Below are positions 46,234 through 58,369 of a stretch of 64,000 nucleotides of DNA, piece after piece. The DNA lies in assembly GCA_031308135.1 (NCBI GenBank), contig JAHLJT010008756.1, positions 132,171,217 through 132,235,216 on the forward strand, given 5' to 3'. Made by a program: the position numbers and the translations under genes. The first letter of the stretch is position 1; every line of letters starts with the position of its first letter. The notes under the pieces are model-generated. The model was given only the letters and a program-made list of their open reading frames with translations. It did not search any database and was not told where the DNA came from. The stretch is from Acheta domesticus (Eukaryota > Arthropoda > Insecta > Orthoptera > Gryllidae).

Positions 46234-47040
46234 CAGTCGACTCCCGTTATAGTGAACTTCTGGGCACTAACATGTTTGGCTCACTACATCACAGGTTCAC
46301 TCTATCCGAAGAAGTCAAAATTGAACAGAATTTCTCCACAATTATTGATTTTATTAGTATAGGGATAAAGCAAAATTCGTTAACAGCACGAACTGAAAAC
46401 TTCGATACCTTTGTTCGTTCTTAAAAAAATCAATTATTTTCAATTTTTCATTAGTAATTCATGGGCTCAGTGCCAGAAGGGGCTAACCCACAAAAATGAA
46501 AAAAAAAACACTTTTTGACATATTTGAACATCTCATGCCATCGACTAACGAGTTCTAAAATCTGGTGTACGTGGGTTATCCCACCTGCCATCTACAGGGA
46601 GTATAACATTTTTTTGAGAAAATCAAGTTCTAGTAAAACCTCGTTTTCTTTCAGATTGCATCTCATGTGGGTTAGCCCCTTCTGGCACTGAGTCCCTCAA
46701 TTTATCTAGATCCTTCTCAAGAGTTACTGCTCTCTCCATACTTTATTCTGCAATGCCCTCTGTCTCTAAGTATCGTAATGCAGTCTTCATACTTTTCAAT
46801 GCCTCTTCCACTGTTGGAACACTGTCCTACTCTCCGAAGGCCCTTGTACTCGCCTAATAAAATACGAGATCCAATAAATTTCTAAGACTTATTTCCTACG
46901 TTCACTATAGCTGAGGTTCAAGTTCACTACAACCGAATCCTCTTATGCTTGTTTCTAATGTAAGTGAAACGGGGCCAGACTTAAGTTCACTACAAGCGAG
47001 AGTTCATTATATCTGAGTTAACTATAACCAGCATCGACTG
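46234..47040. mobile_element. Tigger/pogo-like DNA element, non-autonomous
   Basis: Starts CAGTCGACTCCCGTTATAG and ends with the inverted counterpart (complement of CAGTCGATGCTGGTTATAG), with TA at 46232-46233 and 47041-47042. Several GTTCACTATA/GTTCACTACA words lie near both ends, as in pogo-type sub-terminal repeats. Its 807 bp include a nested 227-bp MITE. No transposase frame remains. Confidence 0.83.
46466..46692. mobile_element. MITE nested in the Tigger-like element
   Basis: 46466-46492 is a perfect 27-bp inverted match to 46666-46692; the left arm begins CTCAGTGCCAGAAGGGGC. The interior holds another small palindrome, GTGGGTTATCCCAC. Perfect arms inside a more worn host suggest a younger insertion. 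No duplication is clear. Confidence 0.85.
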
Positions 47041-47049
47041 TATTCTCCG

Positions 47050-47610
47050 CTGCAGAGGAGGCGACGAGACCGTGTCAATTGAGAGCCGGCGACGCGGCCG
47101 AAGCATGGTTGCCAAAGTTTCGGTGACTTTCGTCTAAGTATAAGTTTTATTCAAATCAGAAGACCATTTCTTCTCGACAGGTTGAAGAATAGAAGATCGC
47201 CAAATACCGCCCCGCAAAGCACCAAGGAAGATCGCATGAAATATATGCTATTCGCCTGTTTTGAAATGTTTGTCCTTGGTATGTAACTGTTGCACTATAT
47301 GTATTAATACACTACAGTATATTATTGCCGCATTAGTGAAGACCTCTTTTGTTAAAATATTTAATTTCTTTCAGCTTTCAACAAAAGTATTTTATTTGTT
47401 CTTGAGCAGTGTGCTTCAAATTTTTGGAAAACCATTTTGTGTTGTTTTATTCCTCATTATTCCGCATTACTGCAGCTGTATGGCACTAGCTTTTAACGTC
47501 CTTCACATTAACATCATTAACATCCTTCAAGAGCGAATAATAGTCACGGTTGAAATTTTTAAACCAAGCGTTTATCCACCTTATCAGAAAAATCGTGAAA
47601 GTAAGAAATG
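47050..47610. other. AT-rich sequence, nothing recognised
   Basis: A hydrophobic 123-codon frame at 47261-47632 has no recognisable family and runs into the tandem array, so I do not call it a gene. Confidence 0.45.
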
Positions 47611-47611
47611 C

Positions 47612-48905
47612 ATATTTGTTGAAGATGTATGAGTGCTTCTCATACAAAAAACAAAATATTTGTTTGAACTGTTTTTAATAAACACCATTCCATAAGAGTA
47701 TATTTTTTATTCCACTCTATGGTTGTATTATGTCGATATAACAGTGCAGTATTACGGAAACGTAAAGTGCCAGAACTGGTCGGAAACTACAGCCGTCCCG
47801 TGTAAGTGAGCGGGGACGAAATTTAATCGGCGCGCGCGCGATTTGCCGTCGATTGCCCGGGAGTGATGGCGCGTCATCAGATCAGCAAAAACACGTAAGA
47901 AATATATAGTTGTTGAAGATTTATGAGTACCCCTCATACGACAACAAATCATTTGTTCTAACTGCTGTTAACAAACACCTTCCCATAAAAGCAGAATTTC
48001 ATTCATCTGTATGGTTGTTATATAGTTATAACAGTACAGTATTACGAAAACGTAAACTACCAGCACTGGTAAGTAACTATAGCCGTACCGAGTAAGTGGG
48101 CGGGGGGCGAAATTTAATCGCAGCGCGCGCGATTTGCCCTCGATTAAATGTGCATGTCGACGCGTCAGCTGATCAGAAAAACCATGCAAGATATATAATT
48201 TGTTGAAGCTGTCTGAGTACTGCTCATTCGACAATAACTCACTTGTTTGAACTCTTCTCTAACAAGCACTTCCATAAAAGCAGATTTTCATTCCTCTGCA
48301 TGGTTGTTGTGTCGATATAATATATCGATATAGTTGATGAAGGTTTATGAGTACCCCTCGTACGACAAAAAATCATTAGTTCCAACTGCTGTTAACAAAC
48401 ACCTTCCAATGAGAAGAGATTTTAATTTCTATGGTTGTTACATTGAATTGAATTGATGCCTTATTTTACTTGGCGAGACTCAGACCCTGAGGCATGTCTT
48501 CCGTCTGACCACGCAAATTTCGCTACACTCCTTTCACCAACTAGCGGAGAAAGAAGGAATTTCTTAGGTGACGAAACACGCGATTTGAATTTAGCTCAGA
48601 GGCTTCATTTAGGCTTGAGGATCTTTTACATGCAAGCAAATATGTAGATACTCACATGGGACAGCCGGCTTTACTTCCCCTCCGAAGGAAGGTGTACGAA
48701 GGATTTCGCGGAAAATCCACGGCTTCGATCTGGTTTGAACCCGCGAACATGGGTACAGCAGTCCGCTACGCTAACAGCTACACCATCGCAAACCGCAATA
48801 TATGGATATAACAGTACAGTATTACGAAAACGTAAAGTATCAGCACTGGTCGGTAACTACAGCCGTCCCGTGTAAGTGAGCGGGGGGTGAAATTTAATCG
48901 GCGCG
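47612..48905. repeat. ~290-bp tandem array with conserved GC core
   Basis: GTTGAAGATTTATGAG-type starts lie near 47620, 47913, 48202 and 48338. The core CAGTATTACGRAAACGTAAA recurs near 47748, 48037 and 48815, and each core is followed by AACTACAGCCGTCCCGTG, AAATTTAATCG and a GCGCGCGC run. The third unit is shortened, and the fourth is split by SINE2 copy c. Confidence 0.88.
48446..48792 (-). mobile_element. SINE2 copy c, inserted in the ~290-bp array
   Basis: Inverted copy with an ATTGAATTGAATTG tail at the low end, GGACAGCCGGCTTTACTTCC in the body and a B-box GGTTCAAACC on the minus strand near 48733-48742. The uninterrupted array unit at about 48008-48030 (GGTTGTTATATAGTTATAAC) provides the empty site. 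Confidence 0.88.
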
Positions 48906-49680
48906 TGCGCGCTTCGCCCTCGATTGGGCGCACGGGGCGGGCGAGGCAGGACGAGGCGCGAGCGGGCGCGGCTCACCTGGCTTTAACGCGCGCGTAATCC
49001 GGCGAGGGAGCGTGCGGCGCTGCCATTTACATTACATCAGGCGCAAATTAGGCGCCCACGGGCACCCCCCCCCCCACAGCGCCACTCCTCGCGTCCGTCA
49101 GCGCCTATTCCCTGCGTCCTCTATTCCCCCACACAACCGCTTCAGTGCGGAACTTCTCTCTGCACCCACCTGGGCGCCCATGTCTTCCACCCCGCCACTG
49201 ACCTCGCCCCCGCCCCGCTTCACCCTGCGCCCCGCCTGCTCCCCCCGTCACCCGTGCTTCTCGGGTCCGCAATCGCCTATTCCCTGCCTCCCCCTTCCGC
49301 AACCCCTATGGCGGACCCATCTGAGCGTCTATGTGACGCCCTTGCTACCCTCCTCGCCACTGACCTCAATTGCGCCCCGCCCTCGCCCCGCCCGTGCCTC
49401 GCCCTCGCCCCGCCGGTGCCCCGCCCGCGCCCCGCCCGCGCCCCGCCCGCGCCCCGCCCGCGCCCCGCCTGCACCCCGTCTGCGCCCCGCTCTGCCTGGA
49501 CCACCCACTGCCTCCGTTTGTACCCTCTATTCCACCTATTCCACCCTCTACCTCCGTCTGTACCCTCTATTTCTCCTTCTATTTCACCCTCTGCCTCCGT
49601 TTGCACCTCCGTCGCAGCCTGCACATCCGCTTTCCCATGTCGGTTTCTTCACTTGTCCAAAACGGCTGCCCTGATGCTGC
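48905..49680. repeat. GC-rich island with 12-bp CGCCCGCGCCCC repeat
   Basis: CGCCCGCGCCCC units fill about 49425-49480 inside a C-rich island. Frames on both strands read as Pro/Ala/Arg repeats. No gene is recognised. Confidence 0.75.
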
Positions 49681-50089
49681 TCGGCTGCTCTGATCGGTAG
49701 TTTTTCGCGGTTTCTCCGATCAACACCATGCGAATTCCGGGGCAGCATCCTAACAAACGAGCCACGAACTGCACTCGATCATTCCTTCTACAATCTTGTT
49801 CTATCTTCATCCCTTACTTAGACGTACACTTAATTGCACAACACTACTACACATGCCGGGAGATCGGCCGAGAGCTTAGAGCTTGTCACGGCTGGGGTGG
49901 TGCCCCGCTGGTGGCAGATATCTAGTTGAAGAAAATCTCCATTCCAAATCTGCATTCCGACGTAGGTCGATGCGGGATTTCACCGTCCAGCGGGGAAATA
50001 TAACGGCCACATCCCGCGAGGAAAAGCATGCGCTACACGAGACTAATGACCTTAGCAGTTGGTATGCTCTGAACAACTATCAATCAATC
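49681..50089 (+). mobile_element. SINE1 copy j, 5'-truncated
   Basis: Begins within the body at GCTGCTCTGATCGGTAG, so the promoter head is missing, and runs to an ATCAATCAATC tail at 50078-50088. Confidence 0.87.
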
Positions 50090-50094
50090 GTACA

Positions 50095-51765
50095 GAGCCT
50101 TTCTCCTCCATGGCGCCGCTGCGGCCACGTTCCATCCCCACCCTCTCTCTCCGCCCACGTTCTGTCGTCTCCTTCGCTGCCAATCCGTGTTCCCTTCCGC
50201 CCCGTCGCTCTTCGTCCCGCCCTCCCCCCCTCTCGACTCTAGTTCTCATCTCACCATTTTATTACACTTCATACCGTCAGTTTGTTACACTACATTCAGT
50301 CTGCTGATCTTCCCCGCCCCGTTGCCCACTGCCTCGTCTGCGTCACCATCCCGTCTCTACCTCCACTCTACCTCTCTCTTCTCTCGCTCCAGCTCTCCCT
50401 CTCTAGAACTCGACATTGCTATCGCTACTACTTCGTGCACACCTTCCACATTCTATCTACCTTTCGGCTCTTCTCAAGTCAGAAAGCAACTCAAAGTAAC
50501 AAGTGTAAAAGATATTTAATTATGATTGTAACTTCTGCCTTGTATGTCTGTCTTGTAATGTCGTGTTGTAAATGTTGTAATATGGAAAAGATGTTTCAAA
50601 AAACAACGAACTATTTGAGGCAAGCCACCCACAGAGCAAGGAACCAACAGTGGCACAATATCACATAATTTACATATATATACAATAAAGAAATAAAAGA
50701 AAATTATTCATAAACTTTCGTATTTAAAACACTTCTCAGGTTTTAGTTTCAATAGGAAAGATCATTTCGAATAATATTAGAACAGTACTAATATCCCTAA
50801 TTGATTTTAATCATGTTGCTAGAAGAGAGTTTCTTCTTTACTTTGTATTTAAGGTTCGAATGTCACGAATATTTTTCAAATATTTCAAGGGTATCTGTTT
50901 AAATTAAAGATTCTAAATCAAGTATTTTTACTTGAGTAAAGAACAAAACATTACGGAGAGAGTTTTAAAAACCCAATTGCGACCTGCGCATATAGCTGTA
51001 ACCAGATGTGGTAGCGTGGTTTCATGAGTTTTCTAGCGGTGACGTTTCAATAATACAACAACAGCGTAAAATTTGCATCTCCTAGAATGCCAGGGAGAAG
51101 TGAAATGTATCAAAAGAGAATTGCTGCTTTCTTAGCTGATTTCTTCGATTTTAATATCATTTTATCGGTACTTGCTTCAAATAATACTTGCGAGATGCAA
51201 CAAATGTTCTTCATAGAATTTCTTAGCAGTCGATTCGAATTCATGGCTCAGAAATTGTGATGTGGACCATTGTGTGTAGTCGAAGGTTGTTACGCCTGTC
51301 AGCACAACTGTTAGTTCGACCGATTTCTAGGTAACTAAAGACAGAGATTTTTGGTAAACAACCGTCCAAACCGAAAGTTTTACTGGCTGCGTGTACTAGA
51401 AAAAGCCTTAATTACTCAATTACTTCAGTAATATCTACATCTTCAGTTGTTCATCTGAATTGGTGTTGAAAATACCTTTTTACGTCATTTTTCTTCGGTT
51501 TTAGGTAATCTGTAAACATTTTATGAGCATTTTATTAATACCTTTTGGCAACGTTTTAGATCCTCAAATTCCACCTAATAATAACGTTGAAATAATGTTG
51601 TTAATGGTGATGCCTGATGATGATAATGATGGTGGTGACGATTTGTTGAAAAATGGATCATTGTAGATTGACTTGCCACTGGGTACTGCTCAACTTAACT
51701 CCACTCTCTCCATACATTGGAACCTCATTCACACTAGGGGATACAGCGACGTGAGTACCACTTAG
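50095..51765. other. C-rich then AT-rich sequence, nothing recognised
   Basis: Overlapping frames at 50059-50668 are pyrimidine-rich with no domain. AATAAA-like words at 50683-50697 alone do not make a gene. Confidence 0.45.
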
Positions 51766-51989
51766 GGAGGCCGTGCTACTTCATCGCCCCACCACGCGCC
51801 CTCCACGCCGCTCGCCCCATGCGACCACTCCGCCCCTCCCCCACCCCCCGCCCGCGCCGGCGGGGCCCATTGCTATGCGCATTCCAATGCTCTGCTTTCC
51901 ATACGCACGGCTCCGATGTACTATTTTAATTTCGACTCGCTTCTACACCCACTCTGCGCTCGACCCGCTGTCCAGCCACTCCCCCGCTC

Positions 51990-53170
51990 CCTCACTCAAC
52001 AACCTCCGCCCCGCCTCCGCCCCGCCCCCGACGCACCTCCGCCCCGCCTCCCACCCACCTTCAGCTCGCCTCCGACACGCTTCCCACCCGCCTCCGACCC
52101 GCCTCCGACCCGCCTCCGACCCGCCTCCGACCCGCCTCCGACCCGCCTCCGACCCGCCTCCGACCCGCCTCCGACCCGCCTCCGACCCGCCTCCGACCCG
52201 ACTCCGACCCGACTCCGACCCGACTCCGACCCGCCTCCGACCCGCCTCCGACCCGCCTCCGACCCGCCTCCGACCCGCCTCCGACCCGCCTCCGACCCGC
52301 CTCCGACCCGCCTCCGACCCGCCTCCGACCCGCCTCCGACCCGCCTCCGACCCGCCTCCGACCCGCCTCCGACCCGCCTCCGACCCGACTCCGACCCGAC
52401 TCCGACCCGACTCCGACCCGACTCCGACCCGCCTCCGACCCGACTCCGACCCGACTCCGACCCGCTTCCCACCCGCCTCCGACCCGCCTCCGACCCGCCT
52501 CCGACCCGACTCCGACCCGACTCCGACCCGACTCCGACCCGCCTCCGACCCGCCTCCGACCCGACTCCGACCCGACTCCGACCCGCTTCCCACCCGCCTC
52601 CGACCCGCCTCCGACCCCGCTTCCCACCCGCCTCCGACCCGACTCCGACCCGACTCCGACCCGCCTCCGACCCGCCTCCGACCCGCCTCCGACCCGCCTC
52701 CGACCCGCCTCCGACCCGCCTCCGACCCGCCTCCGACCCGCCTCCGACCCGCCTCCGACCCGCCTCCGACCCGCCTCCGACCCGACTCCGACCCGACTCC
52801 GACCCGACTCCGACCCGACTCCGACCCGCCTCCGACCCGACTCCGACCCGACTCCGACCCGCTTCCCACCCGCCTCCGACCCGCCTCCGACCCGCCTCCG
52901 ACCCGACTCCGACCCGACTCCGACCCGACTCCGACCCGACTCCGACCCGACTCCGACCCGCCTCCGACCCGACTCCGACCCGACTCCGACCCGCTTCCCA
53001 CCCGCCTCCGACCCGCCTCCGACCCGCCTCCGACCCGCCTCCGACCCGCCTCCCACTCGCCTCCGATCCGCCCCCGACCCGCCTCCGACCCGCCTCCGAC
53101 CCGCCTCCCACCCGCCTCCCACCCGCCTCCCACCCGCCTCCCACCCGACTCCGACCCGACTCCGACCCGT
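51990..53170. repeat. 11-bp CCTCCGACCCG minisatellite, ~100 units
   Basis: Near-perfect 11-bp units from about 52083 to 53165, with three main variants: CCTCCGACCCG, ACTCCGACCCG and CTTCCCACCCG. Because 11 is not a multiple of three and the unit has no stop in any phase, very long frames arise on both strands (up to 526 codons forward and 399 reverse) with an 11-residue period. These are not genes. The ACTCC and CTTCCC variants come in recurring blocks, a higher-order structure. Confidence 0.97.
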
Positions 53171-53475
53171 CTCCTTTACTTCTTTCCATCTCCAACCTCT
53201 ATCTCTTTACCTTTCATCTGTCCACCAATCCACAACCCACTTTCACTGTTCTTGCTGCCTTTCCACTGCCCTATTCACGTGTCCTCCTCACCTCGTCTCT
53301 CCCGTCTCCCCTTGTTTAGGCCTCGCCCAGTCATCTCGCCCGCACTACATTAGACCGTCGGCTCGTCTCCACTCTCTTCCCAACTCCACCTTCCAGCCAA
53401 TGTTTGCCACTGCCATCGCCCAGCCCAGGCCCTGCCCCCTTCTTCGCTGCCGCTTCACAACGCCATCAGTCCCCA

Positions 53476-53710
53476 CATTACTGCGGTCCACATTACTCCG
53501 GCCCGCATTACTGCGGCCCGCATTACTCCGGCCCGCATTACTTCGGCCCGCATTACTCCGGCCCGCATTACTCCGGCTCGCATTACTCCGGCCCGCATTA
53601 CTCCGGCCCGCATTACTCCGGCCCGCATTACTCCGGCCCGCATTACTCCGGCCCGCATTACTCCGGCCCGCATTACTCCGGCCCGCATTACTCCGGCGCG
53701 CATTACTCTG
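53476..53710. repeat. 15-bp CATTACTCCGGCCCG minisatellite, ~16 units
   Basis: Head-to-tail 15-bp units with a few single-base variants (CTGCGG, CTTCGG). The period gives 5-residue protein repeats (HYSGP or ALLRP) in two forward frames. No start, splice or domain evidence for a protein. Confidence 0.97.
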
Positions 53711-53929
53711 GTCCTATCGTCTCGTCTCCACCCTCTCCCCAACCTCACCGTCCAGCGTAGGCTTACCACTTCCATCGCCCAGCCCTGGATACCCGCCCCT
53801 GCTTCGCTGCCGCTTCACCCCGCATCACATCAACCCATCCCACCCTCTCCCCTCTTCCCCGTGCATACCCCAGCCTTCACTCCACCGCGAGGCCACGATC
53901 TGCCTAATGTCTGTGTAGTGTATGCAAAT

Positions 53930-54775
53930 GCGCAAAAGCTGAAAGCGGATTTTGAGTTATGAAGTTTGCGAATGGGCGGACTTTTTTGAAAGTGAAAAAA
54001 AAATGTAGATATTATTTTGTCACCGATGTATACATTTACAAAGCCTGCACAAAGGTAAAAGATGTATGAAAGTGACTAAAATGTCGATACAAATAATTTG
54101 ATCTGCGTATTATTTAAACTTAATAACTTTCAAACGAAAAGCGAAAAACATAAAACGCTTGGGTGGAATAGCGCTACGAAGTTCTGTGGATGGTTTTTCT
54201 TTTTCAAAGAGCTTTACGATTGACATAAGCCTCTTATAGGAAGCACACAGACGTGAGTCCTACAAAATATCTGTACAAATCTCAGGGGACTTGTGAAAAT
54301 GAAATAGAATTAAATACCAAAAAAGGTTCATAACGATTATCCGTATGAAGACACTACATTCGTTCGAAAGTACAATTATGTGGGTAACCACATCAAATTT
54401 AACACAGAGTAGTAATATTCAACAGCAGTCAATACAATATTTACAGCGAAAAGCTTGTAAAAATCAGCAAAGAACTTATTTCTCCCAACATTATCGAATA
54501 ACCAGAAAGTCATATTACAGTATAAACACGACAACAATAAGTATCATTATTAAAATGATTTGTTCTCAGAACAACTGGGTGAAATGAATCTGATCGGACA
54601 AACACTACATTATCTACCCAATCTTCGCCGTGAAGTAGCACGGCGCCTTCGCCTTGGAAAAAACGTAATATATTTCTTCTGTCCAGATCCTATCTCACAT
54701 GTCAACTTGAAATATACACGTTCTGTGCAAATTAGCGATACGCGGGGCTGCAGTGCAAAGAAACACGGCTGACAA
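53930..54775. other. AT-rich sequence, nothing recognised
   Basis: No exon or repeat was noted. Confidence 0.5.
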
Positions 54776-54779
54776 TGCG

Positions 54780-55310
54780 AAACGAGTGTGCTGCGCGGGG
54801 CGCATCGAGTGGCTTTGAGCCGCGCGCTGTTGCCGGGGCCCCGTCGCGCCTCGCGCCGGCCAAAGGTCCGAAGGTCGTGGCGATAAGGCCGCAAGTGCGT
54901 GAATTCTTCGTTAGGGGCGCTGGCGCCGGTCGTTAGGGGGCGATTGTGGCCCGGACGGGGGAGGGAAGGGGGCGGGCGCCCGGCGGGGAAGGTAATTAAT
55001 AACTGGAGGGCGGCGGCGTTATCCCGCATCTCTGAACGTCGTGTGGAAGGCAGGGCGGGCGCCTAGCGGTGCGTTCTAGGCAGCGCGTGTTAAACGGCGG
55101 GCAGGTGAGCGGGCGGACGCGAGGACGGGAGGACGGCAAGGCGGGCGGACGGGTGGACGAAGGGGGTGAACGGGAGAACGGGCGGACGGGCGGGACAGGA
55201 GGACCGGCCAATCGGCGGACGGGCGGGCCTTCGGAAGAACGGGCGGGCGGGAGGACGGGCGGACGGGCGGACGGGCGGACGGGCGGACGGGCGGGCCGGC
55301 GTCGGGGGAA
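54780..55310. repeat. CpG island followed by CGGGCGGA simple repeat
   Basis: 54780-55030 is CpG-dense without a period. From 55100 to 55300, CGGGCGGA and GGACGGGC units dominate, purest at about 55255-55295. Confidence 0.8.
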
Positions 55311-55329
55311 TGTCTGATAACTGCTGAAA

Positions 55330-55785
55330 TTGGCTAGGTGCTGAAGATTTTCACAAATGCACAATTAACAGGTTGTTGGTGGAAGACAAAGGACTAAATT
55401 GTGGGGAGCTTCTGGCATTGTTCATTATTGGCTCTCAAAACATGAAGTTGAATGAAAACTAAACAGTCCGGGACTCAACAACATTATACACATTAAAATT
55501 TAGAAGCTATGCGACTTGTTGCACGATATTGCACGATGATGCACGATATTGTTTTATGTTAGCATGAACACAAATGACGCAAGATTATCCCACAACTCAA
55601 GTATAATTTGGTTCTTTGTGGCAAGGTCACAAAAGTTCCCAAACGCAGTAAGTTTCTGCAAACAAGTTTTTGATCACGCATTAACACAAATAAGGACGTA
55701 ATACATGTCGAACAAAATATTACCTAATTTATACCAACATGGAGAGAACGTAAGATATAGAAAGTCGAAAAATCGCGACGAGGGA
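55330..55785. other. AT-rich sequence, nothing recognised
   Basis: A GCACGATATT/GCACGATGAT short repeat lies at about 55520-55548; otherwise nothing. A CpG-rich islet follows at 55800-56010. Confidence 0.5.
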
Positions 55786-56094
55786 ATGTGGGTGGAAATA
55801 TATTTGAATGCGGGGGTCGTTTTCGTGCTCGTATAGACGGCCGGAACGCTCTGGCCCGTTCTCCCCGTCCGCCGGCTGCTGCCACGCGCCAATATCCTCC
55901 GGGAACATTCCGGAGATGGACTCGCGAGAGTCGCCGCGCGCCGAATTCCTTTTATAGGATCGCCCGCCCGCCTCCCCTCCCTCCCCTCCCTTCCCCCCCC
56001 GCTGGCCTCCGCCAATATGGGTAATTTTATTACTCATAAATTATTATGGAAAATGGTTTTTCTCGGAGGCGGAGCTTCGAAGGGGCTGCTCTGG

Positions 56095-56400
56095 GAGCAC
56101 AAAGGAGGCGAGGGGCAGGGGTGGGGGAAGGGCAGGGGTGGGGGAAGGGCAGGGGTGGGGGGGCAGGGTGGAGGAGAGGTAGAGGGTGGAGGGGCAGAAG
56201 TGGGGGAGGAGCAGGGGGTGGGTGAGGGGCAGGGGTGGGGGAAGGGCAGGGGTGGGGGGGCAGGGTGGGGGAGAGGCAGAGGGTGGAGAGGCAGAGGTGG
56301 GGGAGGAGCAGGAGGGTGGGTGAGGGGCAGTGGTGGGTGAGGGACAGGGGTGGGGGAAGAGCAGGGCTGGGGGAGGGGCAGGAGGGTGGATGGGGTGGAG
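56095..56400. repeat. G-rich GGGGCAGGGGTGGGGGA minisatellite
   Basis: Irregular units of GGGGCAGGGGTGGGGGAAG and GGGGCAGGGTGGGGGAGAG. Multiple runs of four or more G make this a strong quadruplex candidate. Open frames read as Gly-rich repeats. Confidence 0.88.
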
Positions 56401-56597
56401 GCGGTGATATGGAGGGGGAAGGCGAGGGATAGAAAAGTTGGGAGCGAGGAAGAGTCGCGCCGAAAGGAGAGCAGAACGCCGGGAAATAGGATGAGAACAG
56501 AGGGGTAGAGGACTTGAGGGGCGAAGGTGAGAGATGAGAAAAGCTGGGACGAGAGGGCTTATGCGAACAGAATAATAAGACGGCCGCACACAGGATG

Positions 56598-57143
56598 AAC
56601 TGATTGATTGTTAAGTGATTCTGGGTGCGTCAACTACTGAGGTCATTAGTCCCGTAAGGGTTGTGCACGTTAATTCATTGGAAGGTGGGGGTGACCGTCC
56701 CCTGCTGGATGGTGAGATCTGGCGGCCACCTACCGTGAAGTAGCGTTTTTCCCAACTAGGTATCTCCCACCAACGGGACACCGCCCCAGCCGGGACAAGC
56801 TCTAAGCCCCCGACCGGTCTCCCGCAATGTGTGGTAGTGTAGTGCATGTGAGTATAAGTGTGTGTAAAGAGAGAAGATAGGGCAAGGAAGAGGAAGGAAA
56901 GATCGCGCGCGGTCCGTGGTCCGTTTGTTAGGGTACTGCTCCGGCCTTCGCCTGCGTTGATCGGAGAAACCACGAAACTACCGATCAGAGCAGCCGGCCG
57001 ATAGAATTCTCCTCCAGACAGCGACTGAATTCGCTTTTTAACTAATGTCAGAAATCCTGCCATTGTCGGGACACCAAGCTAGGACCTCCCGGTCAGAGGC
57101 AGTGCAGTAACACCAGTTGATGCACTGAGCCACCTCTCCCGGT
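56598..57143 (-). mobile_element. SINE1 copy k, full length with 12-bp target-site duplication
   Basis: Minus-strand copy from the CTGATTGATTG tail to the head ending CCACCTCTCCCGG. GCACACAGGATG at 56586-56597 and 57144-57155 is a perfect 12-bp duplication. The B box is mutated, so this copy is probably transcriptionally weak. Confidence 0.95.
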
Positions 57144-57159
57144 GCACACAGGATGGCGA

Positions 57160-58365
57160 CAAAGCGGGCAAAAGTGGGGGATGGCGGGACTGATGAGAGA
57201 AGTGTGTGGGAGAGGAGAGCGAATGGGAGAAGACAGGGTGGGGACCAAGAGAGCAATGACGAGGGATTGTAAGGAAGGGAGAGAAGTTTAGAAGGGTGGG
57301 AGAGAGGAGGAGCAGAGGGTGGTGGCGATGAACATAAGGACATAAAACAGATGCGGTGGACAGAAGTGCGGGAAAAGGAGGAGAGGGCAGAAGAATATGA
57401 AGCCGGGTGTAGAAACAGATGATTGACGTTAGGCCACGTCCCAGCAACCGCCACATCAATCAGGTTCTTAGCAAAACACGAAACACCATTGAAGATTAAT
57501 CAACGGATGCCATTTGGGTTTTGTTTATCTAAATTGAAAGATGCCAAAGTGATTAAAACACGGAACAATATCTCCATCACATTCGAATTAATCACCCATT
57601 TTCATTAATGCTAAAGACAGGTCGGTAATCGTTGCAATACGAAGAAATGATAACGACTTCAGCAAGGATATAACCAGGAAACGTATTGAGTACTAGCCCT
57701 TTTGTAGTCGACTCGTAACCTTCGTGGGTGATTGATGCTTTTTACAATTCATTTTCACTTAAAAAATCTATCGTTGATCGATTAAATTGTTCTGTTCGTC
57801 TCCTCATATTTTTCACATAGTAAGGTGTTTTAATAATAAACTTGAGGAATGTCAATTCGCGTAATAATGATGTAATACACGGATAGCCTTTGAACTGACC
57901 CTTTGAACTAAAAAGAGACAAAGTTACAAACACATTTTTGGAATTCGAAAATAACTGATAAATATTTTCGAGAAAATTTTTTATTAAAGTAGAAATATAA
58001 AAATAGGTCTTCAGACGCGATACCTCAAATCGGAGAAATGTCACCATCATGTTATTCTCTATCTTCATTATTAAATTTAATCTGCCGTAAAGTATTAAAT
58101 TATTAATTTTAGAAACGTCCTACACAGACTGAAGATATTTCTATTTAACATACGGTAAACATAAAATGGAATATTATTTTTTTAAATGGTGTTACACTGC
58201 AAGAAAGGGATTCGATAACGATTAAAAAATATCGTATTAAATGCATGTTAATACTGATTAAGAGATACAAAGGCACGTTGGAAACTAGAGCAACGTCTAC
58301 TGCAATTTAGTCTTACAGCATACCATTTTGCTATCTATAAACCGGTCTTTGTCGGACAGGTGCAT
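57160..58365. other. Purine-rich then AT-rich sequence, nothing recognised
   Basis: The plus strand is GA-rich to about 57420, then AT-rich. No domain was found in the open frames on either strand. Confidence 0.5.
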
Positions 58366-58369
58366 CGTC

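Noticed and set aside
47261..47632. 123-codon hydrophobic frame as a membrane protein gene
   Set aside because: AT-rich composition alone produces such Phe/Ile/Leu frames; no family match and it overlaps a tandem repeat.
51773..53353. 526-codon forward frame and several 350-400 codon reverse frames
   Set aside because: They are produced by an 11-bp repeat with no stop in any phase; the same peptide appears in several frames.
53476..53710. Regular 15-bp repeats resembling a CRISPR array or a silk-like HYSGP protein
   Set aside because: There are no spacers between units, the sequence is eukaryotic, and no gene structure is present.
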